From Pelotomaculum sp. UBA1371 (GTDB lineage: Bacteria > Bacillota > Desulfotomaculia > Desulfotomaculales > Pelotomaculaceae): 20,034 nt of DNA. Shown piece after piece: positions 8,447 through 15,581 of the stretch. The stretch is from NCBI GenBank assembly GCA_002305915.1, contig DBRJ01000038.1, positions 1 to 20,034 on the forward strand. Reading direction: 5' to 3'. The notes below the pieces were generated by a model that saw only the letters and a list, made by a program, of their open reading frames with translations, did no database searches and was not told the DNA's origin. The position numbers and the translations under genes are program-made. The number at the start of each line of letters is the position of its first letter. Position 1 is the stretch's first letter.

Positions 8447-8939
8447 CTTTTCTCACCTTTTCAGCCACGTAAGGGATCAATCCTCCGGCGGCGATGATTT
8501 GCTGCATAAAGGGCGGCACGGGCGCAGCCCTGTACGTCTTCCCGGTGGTATGGTCGGTAATCAGGCCGCTGACCGCGTCCACTTCCACTTCGTCACCTTC
8601 GTTGATCTCAGCGGCTGCCTCCGGGGATTCGAAAATGGGCAGGCCGATATTAAAGGCGTTCCGGTAAAAAATCCTGGCGAAGGTGCCGGCAATTACGCAG
8701 GAAACTCCCGCAGCCTTGATGGCCATGGGGGCATGTTCCCGGGAACTGCCGCAGCCGAAATTCTTGCCGGCCACGATGATATCCCCCGGCCTAACCCTGG
8801 CCGGAAAAGACGGGTCCGCATCCTCCATACAGTGCCCGGCCAGTTCCTGAGGGTCGGAAGTATTGAGGTAGCGGGCCGGAATAATGGCATCTGTATCAAC
8901 ATCAGCACCAAACTTCCACACTTTCCCAGAAAGTTTCAT
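8439..8939 (-). CDS. leuD: 3-isopropylmalate dehydratase small subunit (short type)
   Basis: The swivel-domain subunit that pairs with LeuC to isomerise 2-isopropylmalate to 3-isopropylmalate (and probably citramalate to 3-methylmalate). The 166-residue protein begins MKLSGKVWKFG and has DVDTDAIIPARYL, KNFGCGSSREHAP (substrate-binding loop) and AGTFARIFYRNAFNIGLP. Its length fits the short LeuD class of archaea, Clostridia and related bacteria, not the roughly 200-residue enterobacterial form. Its ATG follows the leuC stop with no bases between (TAA directly abuts ATG), and its own stop overlaps leuB. The tight packing indicates one polycistronic message. Confidence 0.95.
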   Translation of the reverse strand: MKLSGKVWKFGADVDTDAIIPARYLNTSDPQELAGHCMEDADPSFPARVRPGDIIVAGKNFGCGSSREHAPMAIKAAGVSCVIAGTFARIFYRNAFNIGLPIFESPEAAAEINEGDEVEVDAVSGLITDHTTGKTYRAAPVPPFMQQIIAAGGLIPYVAEKVRKDV

Positions 8940-10202
8940 TTACTCCACCTCCCCGGGGCCGGCAATCCGGCCTAGAATGGCGGAAGCCGCTGCAACCGCC
9001 GGGTTGGAGAGATATACTTCACTTTCCGGGTGCCCCATCCTGCCCACAAAGTTGCGGTTGGTGGTGGCGACGCAGCGTTCCCCGGCAGCCAGGATGCCCA
9101 TGTGGCCGCCCAGACAGGGTCCGCAGGTGGGTGTACTGACGGCCCCGCCGGCTTCAACGAAGATCTGGAAGAGCCCCTCCTGCATGGCCTGGAGGGAAAT
9201 TTCCGGGGTGCCCGGCAGGATGATCAGGCGGACGTTTTTGTGCACCTTTTTGCCCTTGAGAACCTTTGCGGCCTCCCGCAAATCTTCCATGCGCCCGTTG
9301 GTGCAGGAACCGATTACAACCTGGTCGATTTCCACGTTTCCCACCCCGCTTAAGGGCCGGCTGTTTTCCGGCAGGTGGGGAAAAGCGACCTGGGGCTCGA
9401 GCCTGGAAACATCATAGCTGTAAACTTTTTCATATTTAGCTTCGGCATCGCTGGCGTAGAACTTGTAAGGCCGGCGGCAACGCCCCTCCACATACCCCCG
9501 GGTGATCCCGTCCGGGGCGATGATCCCGCTTTTACCCCCGGCTTCAATGGCCATGTTGCACATGCTCAGGCGCCCGTCCATGGACAGACCTTCAATGGCA
9601 GAACCGGTGAACTCCATAGCCCTGTACAGCGCACCGTCCACCCCGATCTCACCGATGGTGTGCAGGATCAAGTCCTTGCCGCCCACCCAGGGGCCCAGTT
9701 CCCCTTCAAATTCAAATTTAAGGGACTCCGGTACCTTGAGCCAGGTTTCCCCCAGGGCCATTGCCGCTGCCAGGTCGGTGCTGCCCACACCGGTGGAAAA
9801 GGCGCCCAGCGCCCCGTAAGTGCAGGTATGCGAATCTGCTCCGATGACCAGGTCTCCCGGCCCCACCAAACCCTGTTCGGGCAGGAGGCAGTGTTCGATA
9901 CCCAGGCGGCCCACCTCGTAATAATGGGGTAAATCGTGCTCTTTGGCGAAATCCCGGAGGATCTTGGACTGCTCTGCGGATTTGATGTCCTTGTTGGGTG
10001 TAAAGTGGTCCGGAACCAGCGCAATGCGGTCCCTGTCAAAGACGTCCTTGACTCCGATTTTTTCGAACTCCCGGATCGCCACCGGCGCTGTTATATCATT
10101 GCCCAGCACCAGGTCCACCCGGGCGTTGATTAATTCGCCGGGCTCCACCTGTTTTTTGCCGGCATGGGCTGCCAGAATCTTCTCGGTAATGGTCATCGGC
10201 AT
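8940..10202 (-). CDS. leuC: 3-isopropylmalate dehydratase large subunit (short, HacA/archaeal-type)
   Basis: Aconitase-family [4Fe-4S] subunit acting with LeuD. The 420-residue protein carries the three cluster ligands Cys300 (IGSCTNG), Cys360 and Cys363 (TPTCGPCLGG), plus GADSHTCTYGALGAFSTGVGS in the N-terminal half. About 420 residues places it in the short LeuC class. Two close starts exist: ATG at 10202 (MPMTITEK) and ATG at 10196 (MTITEK). The only purine-rich site, AAGGA, lies 2 bases from the first and 8 bases from the second, so 10196 is the better initiation codon even though the open frame extends to 10202. It is 58 bases after leuA. Confidence 0.94.
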   Translation of the reverse strand: MPMTITEKILAAHAGKKQVEPGELINARVDLVLGNDITAPVAIREFEKIGVKDVFDRDRIALVPDHFTPNKDIKSAEQSKILRDFAKEHDLPHYYEVGRLGIEHCLLPEQGLVGPGDLVIGADSHTCTYGALGAFSTGVGSTDLAAAMALGETWLKVPESLKFEFEGELGPWVGGKDLILHTIGEIGVDGALYRAMEFTGSAIEGLSMDGRLSMCNMAIEAGGKSGIIAPDGITRGYVEGRCRRPYKFYASDAEAKYEKVYSYDVSRLEPQVAFPHLPENSRPLSGVGNVEIDQVVIGSCTNGRMEDLREAAKVLKGKKVHKNVRLIILPGTPEISLQAMQEGLFQIFVEAGGAVSTPTCGPCLGGHMGILAAGERCVATTNRNFVGRMGHPESEVYLSNPAVAAASAILGRIAGPGEVE

Positions 10203-10260
10203 TTTCCTTGTTTCACTCCGTTCCCAAGAATAATCAAAGGCTGCTTTTTTTAAGCTATTT

Positions 10261-11823
10261 TCAAATTTTATTATTACCAGTATTATTACCAGGGTCCCGG
10301 GACTCTTCCCGCTCTGCTTCCCAGAGCATTTTATTCACTGCGTTGACATAGGCCTTGGCACTGGCTTCCAGAATATCCGTGCTGATCCCCCGGCCGGCAT
10401 AAACTTTCTGGCCGTCCCTGGTAATTCTCAGGGTCACGTCGCCCAGGGCGTCCTTGCCGGCGGTGATGGCGCTGATTCCCCAGCTGATCATGGTGCACTG
10501 GATTTTGGTGATTTTGTCCACTGCCTTGCAGATGGCATCCACAGGCCCGTTGCCGCAGGCAGCCTCCTCCAGGAGCTTTCCTTCTTTCCTCAGGCCAATT
10601 GTGGCAGTGGGCACCACCGTAGTGCCGCTGGAAATATGTAGATAATCCAGGGTGTAGGAATCCGGCACCAGGTGCATTTCCTCTTCCACAATGGCCTCAA
10701 TATCTTCATCCGTAATATCACTTTTTTTATCGGCCAGCTTTTTAAAGTGCTCGAAGGCCCGGCTTAATTCTTCATCGCCCAGGCTGAACCCCATATCTTC
10801 CAGCCGCTGGCGAAAGGCGTGGCGACCGGAGTGCTTGCCCAGGACCAGGTTGCTTTTACTGAGTCCCACCATGGCTGGGCTCATAATCTCGTAAGTTGTG
10901 CGTTCTTTTAGCACACCGTCCTGGTGGATGCCGGCCTCATGGGCAAAGGCGTTGTTGCCCACAACGGCCTTGTTGGCCTGGACCTTCATCCCGGTCAGGG
11001 TGCTCACCAGCCTGCTGGTCCTGTAAATCTCCTCGGTGCGGGCGCCGGTATAGAGGCCGAACCGGTCCTTCCGGGTATAAAGGGCCATGATAACTTCCTC
11101 CAGGGCCGCATTGCCGGCCCGCTCCCCGATGCCGTTAATGGCCCCCTCCACCTGGCGGGCACCGTTGGCCACGGCAACCAGGGAGTTGGCGACGGCCAGA
11201 CCCAGGTCATTATGGCAGTGGATACTCACAATAACCTTGTCAATTCCCGGTACCCGGTTATAAATAGACTTGATAAAACCGCCCCACTCACCAGGGATGG
11301 CATAGCCCACAGTATCCGGGATATTGACAACCCCGGCGCCGGCTTCAATAGCCGCGGCCAGGACCTGGCACAGAAATTCGGGATCGCTGCGGGAGGCGTC
11401 CTCTGCAGAAAACTCCACATCCTCCGTATAGGACCTGGCATGTTTCACAGCTGCCACAGCAGCTTCCAGGACCTGTTCCCGGCTCAGGCGCAATTTATAT
11501 TTCAGGTGAATATCCGAGGTTGCAATAAAAGTATGGATCCTCGGCTGTTCAGCCTGGCGCAGCGCCTCCCAGGCCCGGTCGATGTCCTTGATGTTGGCCC
11601 TGGCCAGCCCTGCCACCGTCACGCCCTTGACTTCCCGGGCAACGGCGCGGACCCCTTCAAAGTCGCCGGGGGAAGAAATGGGGAAGCCCGCCTCGATAAT
11701 GTCGACGCCGAGCCGGGCCAACTGCCTGGCAATCTGGATTTTTTCATTGGTGTTCAGGCTTACGCCCGGTGACTGCTCCCCGTCTCTTAAGGTGGTATCG
11801 AAAATATAGACTCGCTGGCTCAT
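10261..11823 (-). CDS. leuA: 2-isopropylmalate synthase
   Basis: Condenses acetyl-CoA with 2-ketoisovalerate, committing carbon to leucine. The 520-residue protein has the TIM-barrel motifs DTTLRDGEQSPGVSLN (from residue 9), EAGFPISSPGDF and metal-binding HCHND (202-206). It also has NGIGERAGNAALEEV and a C-terminal LeuA regulatory domain (about 365-500) that normally binds leucine for feedback inhibition. The LRDGEQSPG signature separates it from CimA downstream (LRDGSQAEG). GGAGG (11836-11840) lies 12 bases from the ATG, which is long, because an 8-bp tandem duplication inserts a second ATG in between (see findings). The gap to ilvB2 upstream is 82 bases with no clear promoter or leader peptide. 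Confidence 0.96.
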   Translation of the reverse strand: MSQRVYIFDTTLRDGEQSPGVSLNTNEKIQIARQLARLGVDIIEAGFPISSPGDFEGVRAVAREVKGVTVAGLARANIKDIDRAWEALRQAEQPRIHTFIATSDIHLKYKLRLSREQVLEAAVAAVKHARSYTEDVEFSAEDASRSDPEFLCQVLAAAIEAGAGVVNIPDTVGYAIPGEWGGFIKSIYNRVPGIDKVIVSIHCHNDLGLAVANSLVAVANGARQVEGAINGIGERAGNAALEEVIMALYTRKDRFGLYTGARTEEIYRTSRLVSTLTGMKVQANKAVVGNNAFAHEAGIHQDGVLKERTTYEIMSPAMVGLSKSNLVLGKHSGRHAFRQRLEDMGFSLGDEELSRAFEHFKKLADKKSDITDEDIEAIVEEEMHLVPDSYTLDYLHISSGTTVVPTATIGLRKEGKLLEEAACGNGPVDAICKAVDKITKIQCTMISWGISAITAGKDALGDVTLRITRDGQKVYAGRGISTDILEASAKAYVNAVNKMLWEAEREESRDPGNNTGNNKI

Positions 11824-11832
11824 AGGCTCATA
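11817..11832 (-). repeat. 8-bp tandem duplication spanning the leuA start
   Basis: The plus strand reads GGCTCATA twice in a row (11817-11824 and 11825-11832). On the minus strand this is TATGAGCC repeated. It produces two ATG codons 8 bases apart after GGAGG. The upstream one opens a three-codon frame, ATG AGC CTA TGA, whose stop overlaps the leuA ATG. Confidence 0.9.
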
Positions 11833-11905
11833 ACGCCTCCAATCTTAATGGGTTAGAAGAACCATCTCCGCTGATTATTAACTTTGCAGGATCCAAAAAC
11901 CTTTG

Positions 11906-13567
11906 TTAATCGATTGCTTCATTGATGGGCGACCCGTTTAAGACCATGGGATATACGTTTTCTTCCGGGTCAACGATGCAGTTGACGATCACCCCTTCCG
12001 GGGAAGTAAGGACCCGGGGCAGAATTTCCAGCAACTGCTCTTCGGTTTCAACGGTATACCCTTCCATCCCGTAAAGCCGGCCCAGGGCGGTAAAGTCTAG
12101 ATTGAACTGAAAGTCTACGCCGAAATAACGTTTTTCACAATAAAATTCCTGAAGCTGCCGGACCATACCCAGGCGCTGGTTGTTCAAAACAAAAATTTTA
12201 AGCGGCAGCTTTTGTTCGGCTGCGGTGCCCAGTTCCTGCATGGTCATCTGGATCCCGCCGTCACCGATAACCACGATGACAGTCCGGTGCGGCGCGCCCA
12301 GTTTAGCGCCGACGGCGGCAGGCAGGCAAAACCCCATAGCCCCCAGCCCGCCGGAAGACAAAAAGCTGCGTGGTTCCTTAAAGCGCATGTACAGGGCTGC
12401 CCACATCTGGTGCTGCCCCACGTCGGTAACAACGATGGCATCATCGTCCTTGAACTCATTGAGCTTTTCCAGAACATACTGGGGCTTCAACATCCCCCCC
12501 CGGTCGTAGCGCAGGGCGTAGTCCTTTTTCAACTGCTGCACCCTGGCGACCCAGGCGCCGTTTTCTTTCTTTTTTAGAAGCGGCAGGATGGCTCCCAGAA
12601 CATTTTTCACATCTCCCACGATGGGCAGGTTGATACGCACGTTTTTGCCGATTTCAGCAGGGTCTATATCGATATGAATAATTTTTGCCGAAGGCGCAAA
12701 CCCGCTGACCTTGGTCACCACCCGGTCGTCGAAGCGGGCGCCCACAGCAATGAGGCAGTCGCACTCCGTAACCGCCTGATTGGCGTACCGCGTACCGTGC
12801 AAACCCAGCATCCCCAGAAAGAGGGGGTGATTGCCGGGAAAACAACCCAGGCCCATCAAAGTATGGGTCACCGGCGCGGAAATTGTTTCCGCCAGCTGCA
12901 GCAGTTCCGGAGCTGCGTTGGAAATCCGGACCCCCCCGCCGGCGTAGATGACCGGCCTCTCCGAACTCATAATGAGCCCGGCGGCCTGCTGGACCATCGA
13001 GGGGTGCCCCCTGTAGGTGGGCTTATAGCCGGTCAGCTCAACAGTCTTGGGATATTTGAACTTAATCCTGGCCTGGGCAATGTCCTTGGGAAGGTCGATC
13101 AGCACCGGACCGGGCCGTCCCGTGGCAGCGATCAAAAAGGCCTTCTTGACGATCACGGGAAGCTTTGCCGGATCTTTAACAAGAAAATTATGCTTGGTAA
13201 TCGGCAGGGTAATGCCGGTAATGTCTACCTCCTGAAAGGCGTCCGTACCAACCTGGCTGGTGGCTACCTGTCCAGTAATAATGATCATGGGGATCGAATC
13301 CATATAAGCGTTGGCGATGCCTGTTACCAGGTTGGTGGCACCGGGACCCGACGTTGCCATACAAACCCCCACTTTTCCCGTAACCCTGGCATAGCCGTCG
13401 GCAGCGTGCGCGGCGCCCTGCTCGTGGCGGACCAGAATATGACGGATGGACGTATGATTTAAAGCATCGTAAACGGGAAGAATTGCTCCGCCCGGATAAC
13501 CAAAAACAATTTCCACCTTTTCCTGTTCCAGGCAACGAACCAAGGCTTCAGCAACAGTAATATCCAC
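11906..13567 (-). CDS. ilvB: acetolactate synthase large subunit, second copy (Leu at the selectivity Trp position)
   Basis: ThDP- and FAD-dependent synthase forming 2-acetolactate from two pyruvates. The 553-residue protein has VFGYPGGAILPVYDAL, catalytic Glu49 in RHEQGAAHAADGYAR, the FAD segment VGARFDDRV, and the ThDP-binding GDGGIQM...NNQRLGMV. Where the first copy has RQWQEF, this one has RQLQEF (Leu472, codon 12154-12152). Trp at this place contributes to 2-ketobutyrate preference and herbicide binding in characterised enzymes. The start is GTG at 13567-13565 with only a weak upstream G-rich site. No small-subunit gene of its own is adjacent; IlvN could serve both copies. It lies between ilvC and leuA, so a role biased toward acetolactate for valine and leucine is plausible. 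Confidence 0.93.
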   Translation of the reverse strand: MDITVAEALVRCLEQEKVEIVFGYPGGAILPVYDALNHTSIRHILVRHEQGAAHAADGYARVTGKVGVCMATSGPGATNLVTGIANAYMDSIPMIIITGQVATSQVGTDAFQEVDITGITLPITKHNFLVKDPAKLPVIVKKAFLIAATGRPGPVLIDLPKDIAQARIKFKYPKTVELTGYKPTYRGHPSMVQQAAGLIMSSERPVIYAGGGVRISNAAPELLQLAETISAPVTHTLMGLGCFPGNHPLFLGMLGLHGTRYANQAVTECDCLIAVGARFDDRVVTKVSGFAPSAKIIHIDIDPAEIGKNVRINLPIVGDVKNVLGAILPLLKKKENGAWVARVQQLKKDYALRYDRGGMLKPQYVLEKLNEFKDDDAIVVTDVGQHQMWAALYMRFKEPRSFLSSGGLGAMGFCLPAAVGAKLGAPHRTVIVVIGDGGIQMTMQELGTAAEQKLPLKIFVLNNQRLGMVRQLQEFYCEKRYFGVDFQFNLDFTALGRLYGMEGYTVETEEQLLEILPRVLTSPEGVIVNCIVDPEENVYPMVLNGSPINEAID

Positions 13568-13818
13568 AGCCCTATTCCCCCAATCCAGGCATCCGGCTCC
13601 TTCACCGGACGCCAGTAAATATCAGCTTGCTGCTTTTTGGCTGTTACCTGCCAACCATTCTTGCGCCCTTTAACGGTGCTCATTATTAAAGCTTGAGTTA
13701 ACGGCCGCAAGCGTTGCCGCTATTGACCGGCATCATCAGTAAAGCAGGCCGGCGGAATGATGTCCGCAACGGCCACTCTAACCCTGGTTGCGATAGATGC
13801 GGTGCCTTGACTTAAAAG

Positions 13819-14811
13819 CTATTTTTGCAGCCAGGGCATCATTTTACGCAGTTCAGCGCCCACCTTTTCGATCAGGTGTTCTTTTTCCTGTTTGGCTCTG
13901 GCGTTGTAAACCGGGCGGTTGGCCTGATTTTCCAGAATCCACTTTTTAGCGAATTCGCCTTCCTGGATCTCAGCCAGGATCTTTTTCATTTCCTTGCGGG
14001 TTTCATCAGTAATAATCCGTTTGCTGGTAACGTAGTCACCGTACTCGGCAGTATTGCTGATTGAGTAGCGCATGTAGCTTAACCCGCCCTCTACAGCCAG
14101 GTCGATGATCAGCTTCATTTCGTGGAGACACTCAAAATAGGCCATTTCCGGAGCGTAGCCCGCCTCCACCAGGGTGTCGAAACCGGCCTTGATCAGCTCG
14201 GTAACGCCCCCGCACAGCACAGCCTGCTCTCCAAAGAGATCGGTCTCGGTTTCTTCCTTGAAGGTGGTTTCAAAAACACCGGCCCGGGTCCCTCCGATAC
14301 CTTTGGCATAAGCAAGGCCCACATCCTTGGCTTTACCCGTGTAATCCTGGAACACGGCAACAAGGCTGGGCACGCCCTTACCTTCCAGGTACATCCGGCG
14401 CACCATGTGGCCGGGGCCCTTGGGAGCGACCATAAAAACGTCGACATTGGCCGGGGGTACAATTTGTCCGTAATGAATGTTAAACCCGTGGGAGAACATC
14501 AAAGCGTTGCCTTCGGCCAGGTGGGGCTCAATTTCCTCCTTGTAAATCCGAGCCTGCAGTTCATCCGGCACCAGCATCTGGATAATGTCGCCGGCAGCGG
14601 CAGCCTCGGGTACCGTTGTTACCGTCAGTCCGTCACTTACTGCCTTATCCCAGTCGGGCAAATCCCTGCGCAGGCCCACAATCACGTCCAGTCCACTGTC
14701 CTTCAAGTTCTGAGCCTGGGCGTGTCCCTGGCTGCCGTAGCCGATAATGGCAATTTTTTTCCCGCTCAAATACCCCAAATCTGCGTCTTGATCATAGTAA
14801 ACCTGTACCAT
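13819..14811 (-). CDS. ilvC: ketol-acid reductoisomerase
   Basis: Class I reductoisomerase converting acetolactate and acetohydroxybutyrate to the dihydroxy acids. The 330-residue protein has the Rossmann motif GYGSQGHAQAQNL (about 24-36) and the cofactor loop GLRRDLPDWDKA (46-57). APKGPGHMVR and the C-terminal knotted domain follow, with metal ligands in DLFGEQAVLCGG and the ECLHEMKLI segment. Length is normal. The cofactor loop lacks serines and contains Asp50 and Asp53, unlike typical NADPH enzymes (see findings). Its ATG shares one base with the ilvN stop (TGATG), and AGGAGG lies within the end of ilvN, so the two are translationally coupled. Confidence 0.97.
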   Translation of the reverse strand: MVQVYYDQDADLGYLSGKKIAIIGYGSQGHAQAQNLKDSGLDVIVGLRRDLPDWDKAVSDGLTVTTVPEAAAAGDIIQMLVPDELQARIYKEEIEPHLAEGNALMFSHGFNIHYGQIVPPANVDVFMVAPKGPGHMVRRMYLEGKGVPSLVAVFQDYTGKAKDVGLAYAKGIGGTRAGVFETTFKEETETDLFGEQAVLCGGVTELIKAGFDTLVEAGYAPEMAYFECLHEMKLIIDLAVEGGLSYMRYSISNTAEYGDYVTSKRIITDETRKEMKKILAEIQEGEFAKKWILENQANRPVYNARAKQEKEHLIEKVGAELRKMMPWLQK

Positions 14812-15335
14812 CAGCTAACTTCCTCCTCTTTATAGTTGTTATTCTTTGTACTGGTTTTATAGCCCCGGAGCATGGCAATTTTCCCTGTCCGGACCAGTTC
14901 TTTAATTCCGAAGGAACGCAGCGAAAGCTCGAAGGCATCGATCTTGCCCTCGTTCCCGGTAACTTCGATAGTTAAAGTTTTTGGTCCCACATCCACTATG
15001 CGGGCGCGAAAGATATCCACAAGCTGCATGATTTCAGCTCTTTCCGACGGCTCGGCGAAGACCTTGATCATGACCAGTTCCCGGTCAACGTAGGCGTCTT
15101 TGGTAAGATCGCTGATTTTGATCACGTCCACCAGTTTATGCAGCTGCTTGTTGACCTGCTCAAGGGTGGTGTCGTCACCTTCCACTACAATGGTCATCCG
15201 TGAAACCCGCGGGTTTTCTGTCCTGCCCACAGCCAGGCTGTCAATGTTAAAACCCCGCCGGCTGAAAAGACCGGCTACCCGGGCCAGGACCCCCGGGTTA
15301 TTTTCCACCATTACCGAAAGGGTGTGCTTCATCAT
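14811..15335 (-). CDS. ilvN: acetolactate synthase regulatory small subunit
   Basis: Binds the large subunit, raises its activity and confers valine feedback inhibition. The 174-residue protein has an N-terminal ACT domain (about 3-76: HTLSVMVENNPGVLARVAGLFSRRGFNIDSL, with the valine-site loop around NNPGVL) and the C-terminal ALS_ss_C domain (about 85-160: ELVMIKV...TGNEGKIDAF...GIKELVRTG). A short polar tail (TSTKNNNYKEEEVS) overlaps the ilvC RBS. Two adjacent ATGs are possible; a GGGGGG tract lies just upstream. It is the only small subunit in the window although two large subunits are present. The 246-base gap to ilvB1 is unusual for a subunit pair. Confidence 0.96.
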   Translation of the reverse strand: MMKHTLSVMVENNPGVLARVAGLFSRRGFNIDSLAVGRTENPRVSRMTIVVEGDDTTLEQVNKQLHKLVDVIKISDLTKDAYVDRELVMIKVFAEPSERAEIMQLVDIFRARIVDVGPKTLTIEVTGNEGKIDAFELSLRSFGIKELVRTGKIAMLRGYKTSTKNNNYKEEEVS

Positions 15336-15363
15336 AACCCCCCATTAGGTTGTGTCTCGGAAA

Positions 15364-15382
15364 CCGGGACTTCAAGCCCCGG
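15364..15382. repeat. near-perfect palindrome 29 bases upstream of ilvN
   Basis: The plus strand reads CCGGGACTTCAAGCCCCGG, which pairs with itself over 9 positions on each side of a central base, with a single G-T pair. It lies in the 246-base gap between ilvB1 and ilvN. As RNA it would form a short G+C-rich hairpin (loop of at least 5). No U-tract follows on the minus strand, so it is not an obvious terminator. It could be an operator-like dyad, a processing or stability structure, or chance. The rest of the gap shows nothing recognisable. Confidence 0.4.
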
Positions 15383-15581
15383 CGCCCTGGTTCGGCACAG
15401 GGTCCCCGGTGTCCCGGATTGTCCGCATTACACGTGTTTTTCGTTATTGAGTACGGCAAATCCTGCAAGTTGGTTGTGCCGGCCAACAGACCAGTTTGAA
15501 TTCAAGCCCGGGCAAAAGCTTGTCAGCAAGCGAAGTCACCGGCAGCAGGCGTCAGCAGCAGATCCGGTCCCGGCTCCGGTT

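Noticed and set aside
10924..11772. 282-codon plus-strand open frame antisense to leuA
   Set aside because: Shadow of leuA, no RBS and no recognisable motifs.
13568..13710. Minus-strand open frame of about 43 codons upstream of ilvB2 (begins MSTVKGRKNGW), running on into ilvB2 in another frame
   Set aside because: No RBS, no recognisable similarity, and the rest of the frame is a shadow of ilvB2; the 251-base gap otherwise shows nothing clear.
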